A stretch of 64,000 nucleotides of DNA, taken from contig NC_088206.1 of assembly GCF_037126465.1 (NCBI RefSeq), positions 27,902,790-27,966,789 on the forward strand, in the 5' to 3' direction. Source of the DNA: Ornithodoros turicata. Taxonomy: Eukaryota; Arthropoda; Arachnida; Ixodida; Argasidae. The notes under the pieces were generated by a model. That model did no database searches. It was given only the letters and a program-made list of their open reading frames with translations, and had not been told where the DNA came from. Position numbers and translations under genes: made by a program. This document shows, piece by piece, positions 56,684 to 64,000 of the stretch. Numbering within the stretch: the first letter of the stretch is position 1; the number at the start of each line of letters is the position of its first letter.

Positions 56684-57031
56684 CTATTTCAAACTCTGAA
56701 GTTTTCGTTTGTTGTCCTCATTGATCAATTCCGAAGACATTAAATAGTTTATTCTGATTATTGGGCGCTTGAATCCAGCGTTGATTAACGGAGGCGCTAT
56801 GTTGTCGGCGTGTTTGTATTGCTTCAACAACTTGCACTTTGTCGCGATGAACTTGCACAGTCTCTTATTGATGCTTCCTTTCTTTGTATGAAGGTTCTTG
56901 AATGGCGTACAAGAGAGTATTAGATGAAAATCGTCCGGTGGTCCACCGCAATTGATATGTTTGTCGAGTTTCAACAGGTGATAATACATCAGACCTTGCA
57001 CGACAATATTGAACTTCTGTTGATTCGACAT
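56684..57031 (-). CDS. Unrecognised 115-residue protein
   Basis: The gene starts at an ATG at 57031 (MSNQQKFNIVVQGLMYYHLL) and is intact to TAA. It is basic, with a Lys/Cys-rich middle (KRLCKFIATKCKLLKQYKHA), no signal peptide and no membrane segment. It sits 69 bases downstream of the 142-residue gene in the same orientation, which suggests a shared transcript. Its 3' end is partly duplicated at 56183-56345. I recognise no family. Being uninterrupted in AT-rich DNA full of stop codons argues that it is or was a real gene. Confidence 0.6.
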   Translation of the reverse strand: MSNQQKFNIVVQGLMYYHLLKLDKHINCGGPPDDFHLILSCTPFKNLHTKKGSINKRLCKFIATKCKLLKQYKHADNIAPPLINAGFKRPIIRINYLMSSELINEDNKRKLQSLK

Positions 57032-57100
57032 CGTTGCAGAGACTGGTAGAAGAAAATAATTGCGTTGCCGTGGTAGTGGAATATATCACGTGATAAGATT

Positions 57101-57529
57101 TTATGTACTTTCCATCTCAGATATGTGTAATTTCAACAAATCCGTAATGAATCGTGCGATATAGACCGCTTGTATATGATAATTTGATCCGACTGCTTTC
57201 TTGATGTACGCAATGCCCATTGCAATGATTGCAATTACATCTGGTCTAGTGTATTTCAATTCTTCGTTGGCAAACCTCAAAAACTCCGCCATCAATCCCA
57301 ATGGCCCTTCCGACGTTGATGTGCAGATATTTTTATAAGTATTGCAGATTCGGCATATAAATTCTTGCACCTTCAGTTCTGTAGTTTGTACCATATCTCC
57401 GAATACGACCATGTCTAGGACGCATTGAAATGCAGCGATAATGAAATCGTTTCGCGGCTCCTCTTTTTCGAAGCAGTTTTTTATCACACCTTCCCATGAC
57501 TTATGGTATCGAGTACAAAATCTGTCCAT
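57101..57529 (-). CDS. Unrecognised 142-residue protein
   Basis: The gene starts at an ATG at 57529 (MDRFCTRYHKSWEGVIKNCF); an upstream in-frame TTG is less likely. The composition suggests an all-helical soluble protein, with helices such as FIIAAFQCVLDMVVFG, LMAEFLRFANEEL and DVIAIIAMGIAYIKKAV and five Cys. No signal peptide is evident. It lies in the centre of the inverted-arm cassette and is followed closely by the 115-residue gene. The helical layout recalls small viral or apoptosis-type folds only in the loosest sense; no motif supports naming it. Confidence 0.6.
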   Translation of the reverse strand: MDRFCTRYHKSWEGVIKNCFEKEEPRNDFIIAAFQCVLDMVVFGDMVQTTELKVQEFICRICNTYKNICTSTSEGPLGLMAEFLRFANEELKYTRPDVIAIIAMGIAYIKKAVGSNYHIQAVYIARFITDLLKLHISEMEST

Positions 57530-58968
57530 TTTTTCAATGTAGAGCAATTGTCTCTTCTGTTTTCAAGTGCACATCTACACTTAATTAAAAGCATATCTAT
57601 GTTTATTTTATTGATTAAAATTTTATTATCTGGTTTAGAATGCTATAATCTCCACCTGTCGTGAGAATTATTGTTTTGATTTTGTTTCAAGTAATCACTC
57701 GTCTGATACTCTATGAGTTGTGAACTTACTGCCTGAAATAATTATTGTCTTGCATTTGCTTCAATTATTCACTCGATTGACATAATTAAGTACCTCTAAG
57801 ATTGGAATGCCTCATAACTCTGAGTTGCATTTCACATTTGATATTTCTGTGTGGTCCATTAGAAATTTCTGTTGCAAGATATTACAAAGATTGATGTAAT
57901 TAGTTTTGTTTCTCTTTTTGATTGAGTATCATTGCTACCAATTAATAATTTGGACTTTCTCTACATCTTCAATAACAATATCGCATCTCTATAAACTTAG
58001 CTGACTTGTCAACCACTTTGACGAAAGATTTCCGTTTCAGGGAAAGGATGCGAAAAGATAGTGACCCCAGCGAGTGATATCGACGTCTATTTGCGCTGCA
58101 CAATAAACTATATCGCCTTTGAACTCTCTTATCTGACCTCTAGAGCGCCCCGTTTGCTGGACAAAGTAATATAGCCCCTAACCCTTTGAGTGATAAAGCA
58201 TGCGCTGTGCTATGGTCACATAGATATAGACATAAAGTCTCCCGGCTTTGAGGAAAAGAGTGAAAACCGTGCATATTTCCTATGTCTTGGATACCTCCAT
58301 CAAGGTTCGTAGTGTTTGTTAGAATGAAAATTGTATATTGATCGATTTTATGATGGTTTAATGATAGATTATTTTCCTCTGTTGATGTTTACGTGTCGCC
58401 GCGTGTTCCTCTGTTCTTCAGCGTTAAGTCTGTGCTATTTCGCCATTGATAGATTGATTAGCTATTATTTCTCTATGTGTTGGATGGTGCGCAGGTTTCG
58501 CTCTCTATTAATTGTAGCTGATGATTGTGTTGTTTCTCGTTATTTCCTTACGTCTATGCTGTTCACTTAATAAGATATTAAAAGTTGAGTAATGTTGGAA
58601 TATGAAACTGAGATTCCCTATTGCGCTCGAAATGTTATGACAAATATTCACGCTATTGCAAAGATGGTTCTCACGTCTCAGACTTTTATTATACAATTTG
58701 TAATTTGATTGTAATCCTATTGATTAAGAATATCTTCTTTGTAGTGGTATAGATTTTATTTCCCCTTGTCGCTCCTGTTCCGTGGTCTTCCATACATCTA
58801 TCGGCATCCGTCTTCAACAAATCATGCAGGTCAGATATCATTAGATCAGGTTGTTGGCTAGGAGCGCGCTATATGGTGAAGTTCATTTTTAACATGTCTA
58901 TTTTCTGATGAGTTTGATTTTTTCTTCTGATTTACTGGATGATAGATTACTATGTTGTTTTGATTAGG

Positions 58969-59557
58969 AATATCTTCTTTGTATTGGTATAGATTTTATT
59001 TCCTCTTGTGTTCGCGTCGTTCTTTATTCTGTTTGTTGGCTAGGAGTGTGCTATGTGGTGAAGTGGAATATCTTCTTTGTATTGGTATAGATTTTATTTC
59101 CTCTTGTGTTCGTGTCGTTCTTTGTTCTGTTTGTTGGCTAGGAGTGTGCTATGTGGTGAAGTCGAATATCTTCTTTGTAGTGGTATAGATTTTATTTCCT
59201 CTTGTGTTCGTGCCGTTCTTTGTTCTGTTTGTTGGTTAGGAGCGTGCTATGTGGTGAAGTGGAATATCTTCTTTGTATTGGTATAGATTTTATTTTCTCT
59301 TGTGCTCGTGTCGTTCTTTGTTCTGTTTGTTGGCTAGGAGTGTGCTATGTGGTGAAGTGGAATATCTTCTTTGTATTGGTATAGATTTTATTTCCTCTTG
59401 TGTTCGTGTCGTTCTTTGTTCTGATTGTTGGCTAGGAGCGTGCTATGTGATGAAGTGAAATATCTTCTTTGTAGTGGTATAGATTTTATTTCTTCTTGTG
59501 TTCGTGTCGTTCGTGTTCTGTTTGTTGGCTAGGAGCGTGCTATGTGATGAAGTTCAT
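58969..59557. repeat. 98-bp tandem repeat, six units (two more at 59668-59815)
   Basis: AATATCTTCTTTGTA occurs at 58969, 59067, 59165, 59263, 59361 and 59459, exactly 98 bases apart. After a break it occurs at 59668 and 59766, again 98 apart. Units contain GGCTAGGAGYGTGCTATGTG. The unit is also present once or more, inverted, in the left arm (about 55140-55310). ORFs of 60-69 residues through this block are products of the repeat. Confidence 0.95.
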
Positions 59558-59822
59558 TTTTAACATGTCTACTTTCTGATGGCACTTTCTGATACTTCCT
59601 GTCCTGAGGCAACTCCCTTCCTACTTTCTGATGAGTTTGATTTTTTCTTCTGATTTTCTGAATGATGAATATCTTCTTTGTATTAGTATAGATTTTATTT
59701 CATCTTGTGTTCGTGTCGTTCTTTGTTCTGTTTGTTTGCTAGGAGTGTGCTACGTGGTGAAGTGGAATATCTTCTTTGTAGTGGTATAGATTTTATTTCC
59801 TCTTGTGTTCAGTAGTAATGAC

Positions 59823-59994
59823 TGGACTCTCATAGTGCACAACGCTACAAGGCTTCTGGACACGTTTAATTAGCAATTAGAGCTAATTGGGACCCCCCAC
59901 ATTAATCAGCACCCTCCAGGGAGCCACCACACTAATTGGGGAACGTCTAAGACGTGTCCCGACCACCCTGAGCGTTGTACACTACGAGAGTCCA
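59823..59994. mobile_element. 172-bp hairpin MITE
   Basis: TGGACTCTCATAGTGCACAA at 59823 is matched by its near-complement ending at 59994 (24-bp arms, two mismatches). The middle includes palindromic TAATTAGCAATTAGAGCTAA. It marks the border between the AT-rich cassette and the Polinton-like region. No TSD could be fixed. Confidence 0.65.
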
Positions 59995-60780
59995 TAAAAA
60001 ATAAAAAATAGACAGAAAATAAAACAGATAGAAATAGAGTGGAGAGAAACAATTTATTCTGAAATCAACGATGCCGTGGCGAAGAAGCCGCTCCGCAACA
60101 CCCGAGTGACCAGCGCCCGCCATGTTGGTAGTTGGCACCCAGCAGTTGCGAAGATCGACGACAGGTGGCCACTTAGTTGCAAGGCATCACACCAGATGGC
60201 GCCACCGTCATAGCTCTAGACGAGAAAGACAGAACAAGATACTAGCGGCAGGTAAAAATGTCAGAACTGCTAAACAAGTCTAGGCATGCGAGAGAAAAGG
60301 TCTAATCACTACTGCTAAAACAGCACGGAGAAAACGGTACACACTGGGAAAAAGGCTTACGGGGGCGATCGCTTAGGCCTAACCACAACGTCACAACACT
60401 ACGCAGCTAACACAAGGCGGGAACCACTGGGCACACATCGCTAAACATGCGTCAACACGAACAAAAGGCTTGCTCACCGCAAAACAAGTCTAAACATGCG
60501 AGAAAAGGCTTAACACGAGCGCGGTCAAATCACTCGTTGGTCACCGCTAAACACGGCAAACATGCGAGAAAAAGAGCGTGTCAAATCACTCACCTTTTCC
60601 CCCGCGGCGACTTGCAGGCAGAAACTGAGCGAGAGCGGGGAGCGCACGTCTGCTCTCTACGACAGCCAGCCAGAAACTGAGCGAGCGCGGGGAGCGCACG
60701 TCTGCTTTCCACGACAGCCAGAGAGAAACTGACTGAGGCGACGCGCAGCGGCAGCTATGGATGCGTCCGCGCCCTTTGCT
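59995..60780 (+). repeat. Non-coding left part of the Polinton-like region, short repeats
   Basis: Diverged copies of a CTAAACAAGTCTAGGCATGC / CATGCGAGAAAA motif occur near 60270, 60480 and 60550. GAAACTGAGCGAGMGCGGGG with AGCGCACGTCTGCT is repeated at about 60620 and 60672. This could include the element's terminal inverted repeat, but its partner would lie beyond the window. Confidence 0.45.
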
Positions 60781-60792
60781 CCACTCGACCGT

Positions 60793-60985
60793 GCATGCGC
60801 GCGCGCGCTCCTAGCGCCATCTGCGCCACCCGCGGGTGTTTTCGGTTTCGATGCTCTGCTGCGCGCGCGCGCGCTCCTAGCAGCGACGGGTGGCTTCTCA
60901 GTTTCGGTTTCATTCTCGTTTCTTTGCGCGCGCGCGCGCGTTTATCTGTATAAAGGCAGCGTGCACCGCGCTCGCGTCATCATTC
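60793..60985 (+). promoter_or_regulatory. Promoter: three (CG)n tracts and a TATA box
   Basis: Alternating CG tracts lie at about 60796-60808, 60861-60874 and 60926-60940. TATAAAG follows at 60949-60955, with an initiator-like TCATCATTC about 30 bases downstream, and the first ORFs start at 61008. The spacing is that of a polymerase II core promoter. The CG tracts can adopt Z-DNA in principle. A 135-codon frame across this block is low complexity and is not called. Confidence 0.55.
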
Positions 60986-61007
60986 TGACCGATACGTGGA
61001 AGACGCC

Positions 61008-61142
61008 ATGTGTGGTTTATTCTCCTGCGTTTCTCGTCGTCGCAAGGAAAAGACAAAAAACGAAGAACTTCGCGAATTTATACGCGGCATCGTGGAGGGA
61101 GTCTTTCAAGTCCACCGCCTGGAATGGTTGCAAGCGCGTTAA
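61008..61142 (+). CDS. Small ORF of the Polinton-like cluster, 44 residues
   Basis: MCGLFSCVSRRRKEKTKNEE begins the frame, about 55 bases downstream of the TATA box. It has a Cys-containing N-terminus, a basic patch and then an amphipathic helix-like segment (FIRGIVEGVFQVHRLEWL). It ends three bases before the next ATG. No family is recognised. Position and the tight spacing are the evidence. Confidence 0.45.
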   Translation: MCGLFSCVSRRRKEKTKNEELREFIRGIVEGVFQVHRLEWLQAR

Positions 61143-61145
61143 GAA

Positions 61146-61277
61146 ATGTGTCAGGACAAGATGAAGACGCTCGACCGCATCTTAGCGGCGGACAGACTGA
61201 CGAAAAAGAAGTCCAACTTTAGCCTGGATAATCTGTATTGGGAACGCAGTTCCGATGTAGAGGACGACGACGTGTAA
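61146..61277 (+). CDS. Small ORF of the Polinton-like cluster, 43 residues
   Basis: The ATG follows the preceding stop by three bases. The sequence is basic in the middle (LAADRLTKKKSNFSLDNLYW) and strongly acidic at the end (SSDVEDDDV). TAA is fused to a polyadenylation signal (TAAATAAA), so transcripts of these two small ORFs could end here. The function is unknown. Confidence 0.45.
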   Translation: MCQDKMKTLDRILAADRLTKKKSNFSLDNLYWERSSDVEDDDV

Positions 61278-61347
61278 ATAAAAGCGATGCATTTCTCTTC
61301 GAGTCTCAGTCTCTTCTTTCTCTTCGTGCAACGTGTACGCACGCAAC

Positions 61348-62055
61348 ATGTCTTCCCCCGAACCTTTTCGTTTCCGTCATCCTTTTCGCTGTATCTTAAG
61401 CGGCGCCTCCATGTGCGGCAAATCTACTTTCGTTGCTAACGTGCTGAGGAACCTGAACGACGTGGTGGACAAGCCTTTGTCACAAATATTCTACGTGCAG
61501 AAATATGCTTCGCCGAGCATGCAGGACGAATTCGGGGACTCCGTAAAATTTATCAAGGAGCTACCGCGAGAGTGGGACACGTCGCGTGCTATGCTGATCG
61601 TCGTCGACGATCACATGACCGACGCCGGTTCCTTGAAGGAGGTGACCGATCTTTTCATTCGGGGTTCTCACCACGCCAACGCGTCGATCTCCTTACTCGT
61701 TCAAAACATCTTTTTCGACAGTAGCCATTTTAGAACAATATCCTACAACGCCAGTTACGTCGTCCTGTGGCGCACCGTGCGCAGCGTGCACCAGATGGAC
61801 CATTTTAGCCAACAGCTATTTGGCAGAAAAAGATTGGAGTATTTTCTGGACGCATATAAACAAGCGATGTCGTCGCCCCACGCATATTTACTCATGGATC
61901 TTCACAACTATACACACGAGGATCACAGGTTGCGTAGCAATATCTTTCCGGGAGAACGTCAATATATCTACGCTCCGAAATTAATCTCCGCCCTCACCTC
62001 ACTTTACTCAAAGTACTCTCCACTCTACCCCCTCCACGCCGTCGCGACGTCTTGA
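61348..62055 (+). CDS. Polinton/adintovirus-type packaging ATPase (FtsK-HerA/A32-like)
   Basis: From the ATG at 61348 the protein has 235 residues. Walker A is GASMCGKST at residues 19-27. Walker B is LIVVDDHM at about 82-89, preceded by hydrophobic residues. Family segments include FIRGSHHANASISLLVQN and RTISYNASYVVLWR. In Polintons and related viruses this ATPase drives genome packaging into capsids. The frame is intact. It follows the small-ORF unit and precedes the small basic-hydrophobic gene by 20 bases, as in a compact virus-like cluster. Confidence 0.9.
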   Translation: MSSPEPFRFRHPFRCILSGASMCGKSTFVANVLRNLNDVVDKPLSQIFYVQKYASPSMQDEFGDSVKFIKELPREWDTSRAMLIVVDDHMTDAGSLKEVTDLFIRGSHHANASISLLVQNIFFDSSHFRTISYNASYVVLWRTVRSVHQMDHFSQQLFGRKRLEYFLDAYKQAMSSPHAYLLMDLHNYTHEDHRLRSNIFPGERQYIYAPKLISALTSLYSKYSPLYPLHAVATS

Positions 62056-62075
62056 GACGTTCGTCCTCGTTCGAC

Positions 62076-62324
62076 ATGAAACACCTCCCCGAAATTTGCT
62101 TCATTGTATTGAACGGAAAGGTGGCTCTAGCTCCAGATACGTTCGCGCGTTTGAAGAAGCACAAACGCTTTTTACGACGGCTCGCCTGCAAAAAGATTCA
62201 CAAGAATCCGCAACGTTTGAAGCGCTATCTGTCTCAGCAGCGAGGACAGGGCGTTCTTTCGTCGGTGGTTCCTCTCCTGCTTTCCGCCGTGTTGAACCTT
62301 TTCGCCAATGGCCAAGAGAATTGA
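62076..62324 (+). CDS. Small basic protein with hydrophobic C-terminus (pX-like?)
   Basis: The protein has 82 residues from the ATG at 62076. The middle is very basic (RLKKHKRFLRRLACKKIHKN) and the end is a membrane-active-looking helix (GVLSSVVPLLLSAVLNLF). This layout is like small adenovirus pX/pVI-type core or membrane-lytic proteins reported in adintoviruses. The match is one of composition only. It overlaps the next gene by 17 bases. Confidence 0.5.
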   Translation: MKHLPEICFIVLNGKVALAPDTFARLKKHKRFLRRLACKKIHKNPQRLKRYLSQQRGQGVLSSVVPLLLSAVLNLFANGQEN

Positions 62325-62784
62325 AGTGACCACCTCCTCCATCGGAAACATTCTTTCCTCGAAGGAGAGTGACGACGTCAAAGTGAAACTCATACTACAA
62401 GCACTGTATCGCATACTGAAGCAGTACGGATTTGACCCCTACGACAATAAAAACAAGGCGTCCGATGCTACAAATGACTTTGACTATTCGCTCCTCTCTC
62501 CAGAGGTGGACGAAGAGGAAGCGGAAAGGGTCGTCTCGGAATTAAAGAAGGTGCTTTCCTGGAATCGCGAGGGTTGTGTCTCCGTGTCGGGCAAGCCCAT
62601 CAGGCACTCCTCCGTTTACGAACTCGTCAATTATTTGTTGCAATGTAAGACGGGAAAGAAACCTTCCTGGTTCCCCAAAGTCTCGAAACTATTGCGCCTG
62701 ATTTCTCTGCCCAAATCTCGCGAGCCTCATCATCATCAGCAGCAGCAGGCCTCCATTGCGTGGACGACTTATGGAGGGATATGA
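62308..62784 (+). CDS. Unrecognised 158-residue Polinton-cluster protein
   Basis: The gene begins at an ATG overlapping the preceding gene and ends inside the start of the integrase gene. The protein is soluble-looking: an N-terminal helical part (VKVKLILQALYRILKQYG), an acidic stretch (SPEVDEEEAERVVSELKKVL), and a His/Gln run near the end (PHHHQQQQ). I do not recognise a domain. Overlaps on both sides suggest a co-expressed virus-like gene. Confidence 0.6.
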   Translation: MAKRIEVTTSSIGNILSSKESDDVKVKLILQALYRILKQYGFDPYDNKNKASDATNDFDYSLLSPEVDEEEAERVVSELKKVLSWNREGCVSVSGKPIRHSSVYELVNYLLQCKTGKKPSWFPKVSKLLRLISLPKSREPHHHQQQQASIAWTTYGGI

Positions 62785-63541
62785 AAAAGCAGAGGGTGGT
62801 TTGGGGGGTGTGGACCGCTATAGAAAAGCGCATCACTTGAGCAAAAAGAAGGCCCTCAATATTCTCAGAAAGCTGAATGCCTACACGCTACACCATCCGG
62901 TCAGAAGAAAGTTTAATAGGAGACGCATCATCGCGCTCAAGATCAACGACGTGTGGCAAATGGATCTCGCCGACTTTTCAAAATACAAGAGATTCAACGG
63001 TGGCTACCGCTACATTCTCGTGGCAATCGATTCCCTCTCCCGCTTTCTGCGCACACTCCCGCTAAAGACGAAGCGCCCCGCCGAAATGAAAAGGGCCATG
63101 ATAAGACTTTTTCGGGGAGGTAACGTACCTACACGCATCTTTTGCGACAGAGGAGGGGAATTCTACAACAAGACCGTCAAGGAGTATCTCTCACGAAAGA
63201 AGGTGCACATGTATTCTACCTTCTCTCCAGTAATCAAAGCATCGCAGGCTGAACGCGTGATACGCACTTTACGCGACAGAATATTCCGCTATTTTAGAGT
63301 AACCGGAAAATACCACTTCGTTTCCCCGCTTCCCAAGATCGTGCGCGACTACAACAACACCAAACACAGGACTTTGGGCATCAGCCCATCCGAAGTCACA
63401 CCCGAAAACGAATTGGAGCTGTTCAATAAGATAAATGGGAAGCCCGTCGTACCCTCCGTGAAAAAGAAGCTCAAAGTGGGGGATAAAGTGAGGGTCCTAC
63501 TACACAGAAAAGGTTTTCATAAGAGCTCGGAAGGGAGTTGA
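62771..63541 (+). CDS. Polinton-type retroviral-like integrase (rve)
   Basis: An ATG at 62771 is chosen over upstream non-ATG codons because LGGVDRYRKAH, the usual Polinton integrase N-terminus, follows. The DDE residues are D65 (WQMDLADF), D126 (IFCDRGGEF) and E161 (ASQAERVIRTLRDR), with the KRKFxRRR-like basic block at 45-53. The enzyme inserts Polinton DNA into the host. The frame stops at a TGA at 63539-63541. The next in-frame codons continue with sequence typical of the same protein, so this stop appears premature. It overlaps the preceding gene by 14 bases. Confidence 0.88.
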   Translation: MEGYEKAEGGLGGVDRYRKAHHLSKKKALNILRKLNAYTLHHPVRRKFNRRRIIALKINDVWQMDLADFSKYKRFNGGYRYILVAIDSLSRFLRTLPLKTKRPAEMKRAMIRLFRGGNVPTRIFCDRGGEFYNKTVKEYLSRKKVHMYSTFSPVIKASQAERVIRTLRDRIFRYFRVTGKYHFVSPLPKIVRDYNNTKHRTLGISPSEVTPENELELFNKINGKPVVPSVKKKLKVGDKVRVLLHRKGFHKSSEGS

Positions 63542-63814
63542 TCGCCTCAGATTTTCACCGTCCCCCGCCTGAGAGACACCTCTCCTCCCGTCGTACACCT
63601 GGAAGATTACCGGGGTAAGGAAGTGGACGGATCTTTCTACCCGGAGGAGGTACTCGTCGTAACCCGAGACGCCAATCAGCTTTGTCCAGTAACGAAAGTG
63701 CTGAGAAAGAAGCAACTGAACGGTCAGAGCTTCTCCTTGGTTCGCTGGTTCGGCTACGACAAAGAACACGACAGTTGGGTTCCGAGCAGCGACGTGGTCA
63801 AGATTGGGAAATGA
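63542..63814 (+). pseudogene. Integrase C-terminal chromodomain, separated by a stop
   Basis: In the same frame as the integrase and directly after its TGA, about 90 residues are open. Near the end, LVRWFGYDKEHDSWVPSSDV is a chromodomain (aromatic cage positions W, W) of the kind at the C-terminus of Polinton integrases. It has no convincing start of its own. Either the element is inactivated here, the base is variable, or the stop is read through; sequence alone cannot tell. Confidence 0.75.
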
Positions 63815-64000
63815 CGTCAGACATCTACATCCACCTGCTCTCGAATGCCAGCATGGATAAGTTTCCCTCGAATAAACTCAACGCCTTCACGGTAGCTTTC
63901 GATAGTCCGCTTCAGCTCTCGAACCGCTATAAAGTCGGTCTGATGGATCTCAGCATAAGCAACGATTTTTTAAATATCGGGTACGAAAGGCAAGATGCGA
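63811..64000 (+). CDS. Probable Polinton minor capsid (penton-type) protein, partial
   Basis: The ATG at 63811 overlaps the integrase-frame stop (ATGA). Sixty-three codons are open to the window edge. MTSDIYIHLLSNASMDKFPS and LQLSNRYKVGLMDLSIS have the layout of the N-terminal jelly-roll strand region of Polinton/adintovirus penton-like proteins (LPSNxSMxxFPxN ... VGLxEI). The assignment is from that pattern only, and the 3' end is outside the window. Confidence 0.6.
   Translation, partial: MTSDIYIHLLSNASMDKFPSNKLNAFTVAFDSPLQLSNRYKVGLMDLSISNDFLNIGYERQDA

Larger units (their letters stand above)
54430..59815. mobile_element. AT-rich cassette with long inverted arms and two orphan genes
   Basis: Left-arm sequence such as CGAACCTTGATGGAGGTATC (about 55750) and GAGGAAAATAATCTATCA (about 55677) appears inverted at about 58300 and 58365. 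The next arm segments pair likewise: 55120-55340 with 58730-58900, and the AAGAAGATATT/AATATCTTCTT blocks. The arms run about 54430-55850 and 58255-59815 and are themselves repetitive; the core is 55850-58250. Base composition is much richer in A+T than either neighbour. No transposase, replication protein or known viral gene was recognised. The outer limits are approximate. Confidence 0.7.

Noticed and set aside
57101..57529. Possible Bcl-2-like fold for the 142-residue protein
   Set aside because: Helices are likely, but no BH1 or BH2 motif (NWGR, W at the BH2 position) is present, so the idea has no sequence support.
58979..59458. Cys/Leu-rich 60-69-residue ORFs in tandem
   Set aside because: They are translations of the 98-bp repeat; 98 is not a multiple of three, so no frame is kept from unit to unit.
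58969..59815. CRISPR-like array
   Set aside because: Whole 98-bp units are repeated without unique spacers, in a eukaryotic context.
60757..61164. 135-codon open frame on the plus strand
   Set aside because: It runs through the CG tracts and the TATA box and is Ala/Arg low complexity. The small ORFs at 61008 and 61146 fit the transcript better.

Overview
This window is eukaryotic nuclear DNA. There are no rRNA or tRNA genes, no operons apart from one virus-like cluster, and no complete ordinary host gene that I can recognise. The element repertoire suggests an arthropod, most plausibly a chelicerate such as a tick; this is inference from content, not a database match. It includes BEL/Pao and Ty3 LTR elements, CR1-type and RNase H-bearing I/R1-group LINEs, a THAP/P-element transposase gene, hAT, Tc1/mariner-like and TTAA-target DNA elements, and a Polinton/Maverick. 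Nearly all of the 64 kb is mobile DNA nested in mobile DNA. Target-site duplications (TSDs) and in-window empty sites date several insertions relative to each other.

1-5.8 kb: degenerate repeats, then a ~295-bp tandem repeat, then a dense array of CCAAT and GC boxes. 5.8-9.3 kb: a 197-bp satellite array with a ~0.6-kb tail (module A), split by a 1.3-kb element at a TA site. 9.3-15 kb: a CR1 3' end, a foldback element with a hAT element nested in one arm, and a dimeric hAT element. 15.4-17.4 kb: a LINE 3' end next to a BEL/Pao integrase, followed by an LTR and a primer-binding site.

17.4-24.3 kb (minus strand): a multi-exon THAP/P-type transposase gene. It is broken by frameshifts and stops, and a SINE and a LINE lie inside its second THAP exon. 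24.7-28.5 kb: a DNA element with ~760-bp inverted arms holding another hAT. 28.9-32.6 kb: LINE scraps and small inverted-repeat elements. 33.3-41.1 kb: an almost complete CR1 ORF2, then satellite module B, interrupted by a 3.0-kb TTAA-flanked element. 41.1-45.2 kb: LINE B nested in LINE C, then a Ty3 fragment.

46.0-51.9 kb: two abutting hAT-like elements share an 8-bp target. The second carries a spliced SWIM zinc-finger gene relic whose exons all have phase-0 boundaries. 53.6-54.3 kb: a LINE RNase H piece. 54.4-59.8 kb: an AT-rich cassette with long inverted arms around two small unrecognised minus-strand genes; this is the best candidate for something undescribed. 60-64 kb: the left part of a Polinton/adintovirus-like element with two tiny ORFs, a packaging ATPase, a small basic-hydrophobic protein, an unknown protein, a chromodomain integrase split by one TGA, and the start of a probable penton-type capsid gene that runs off the window.
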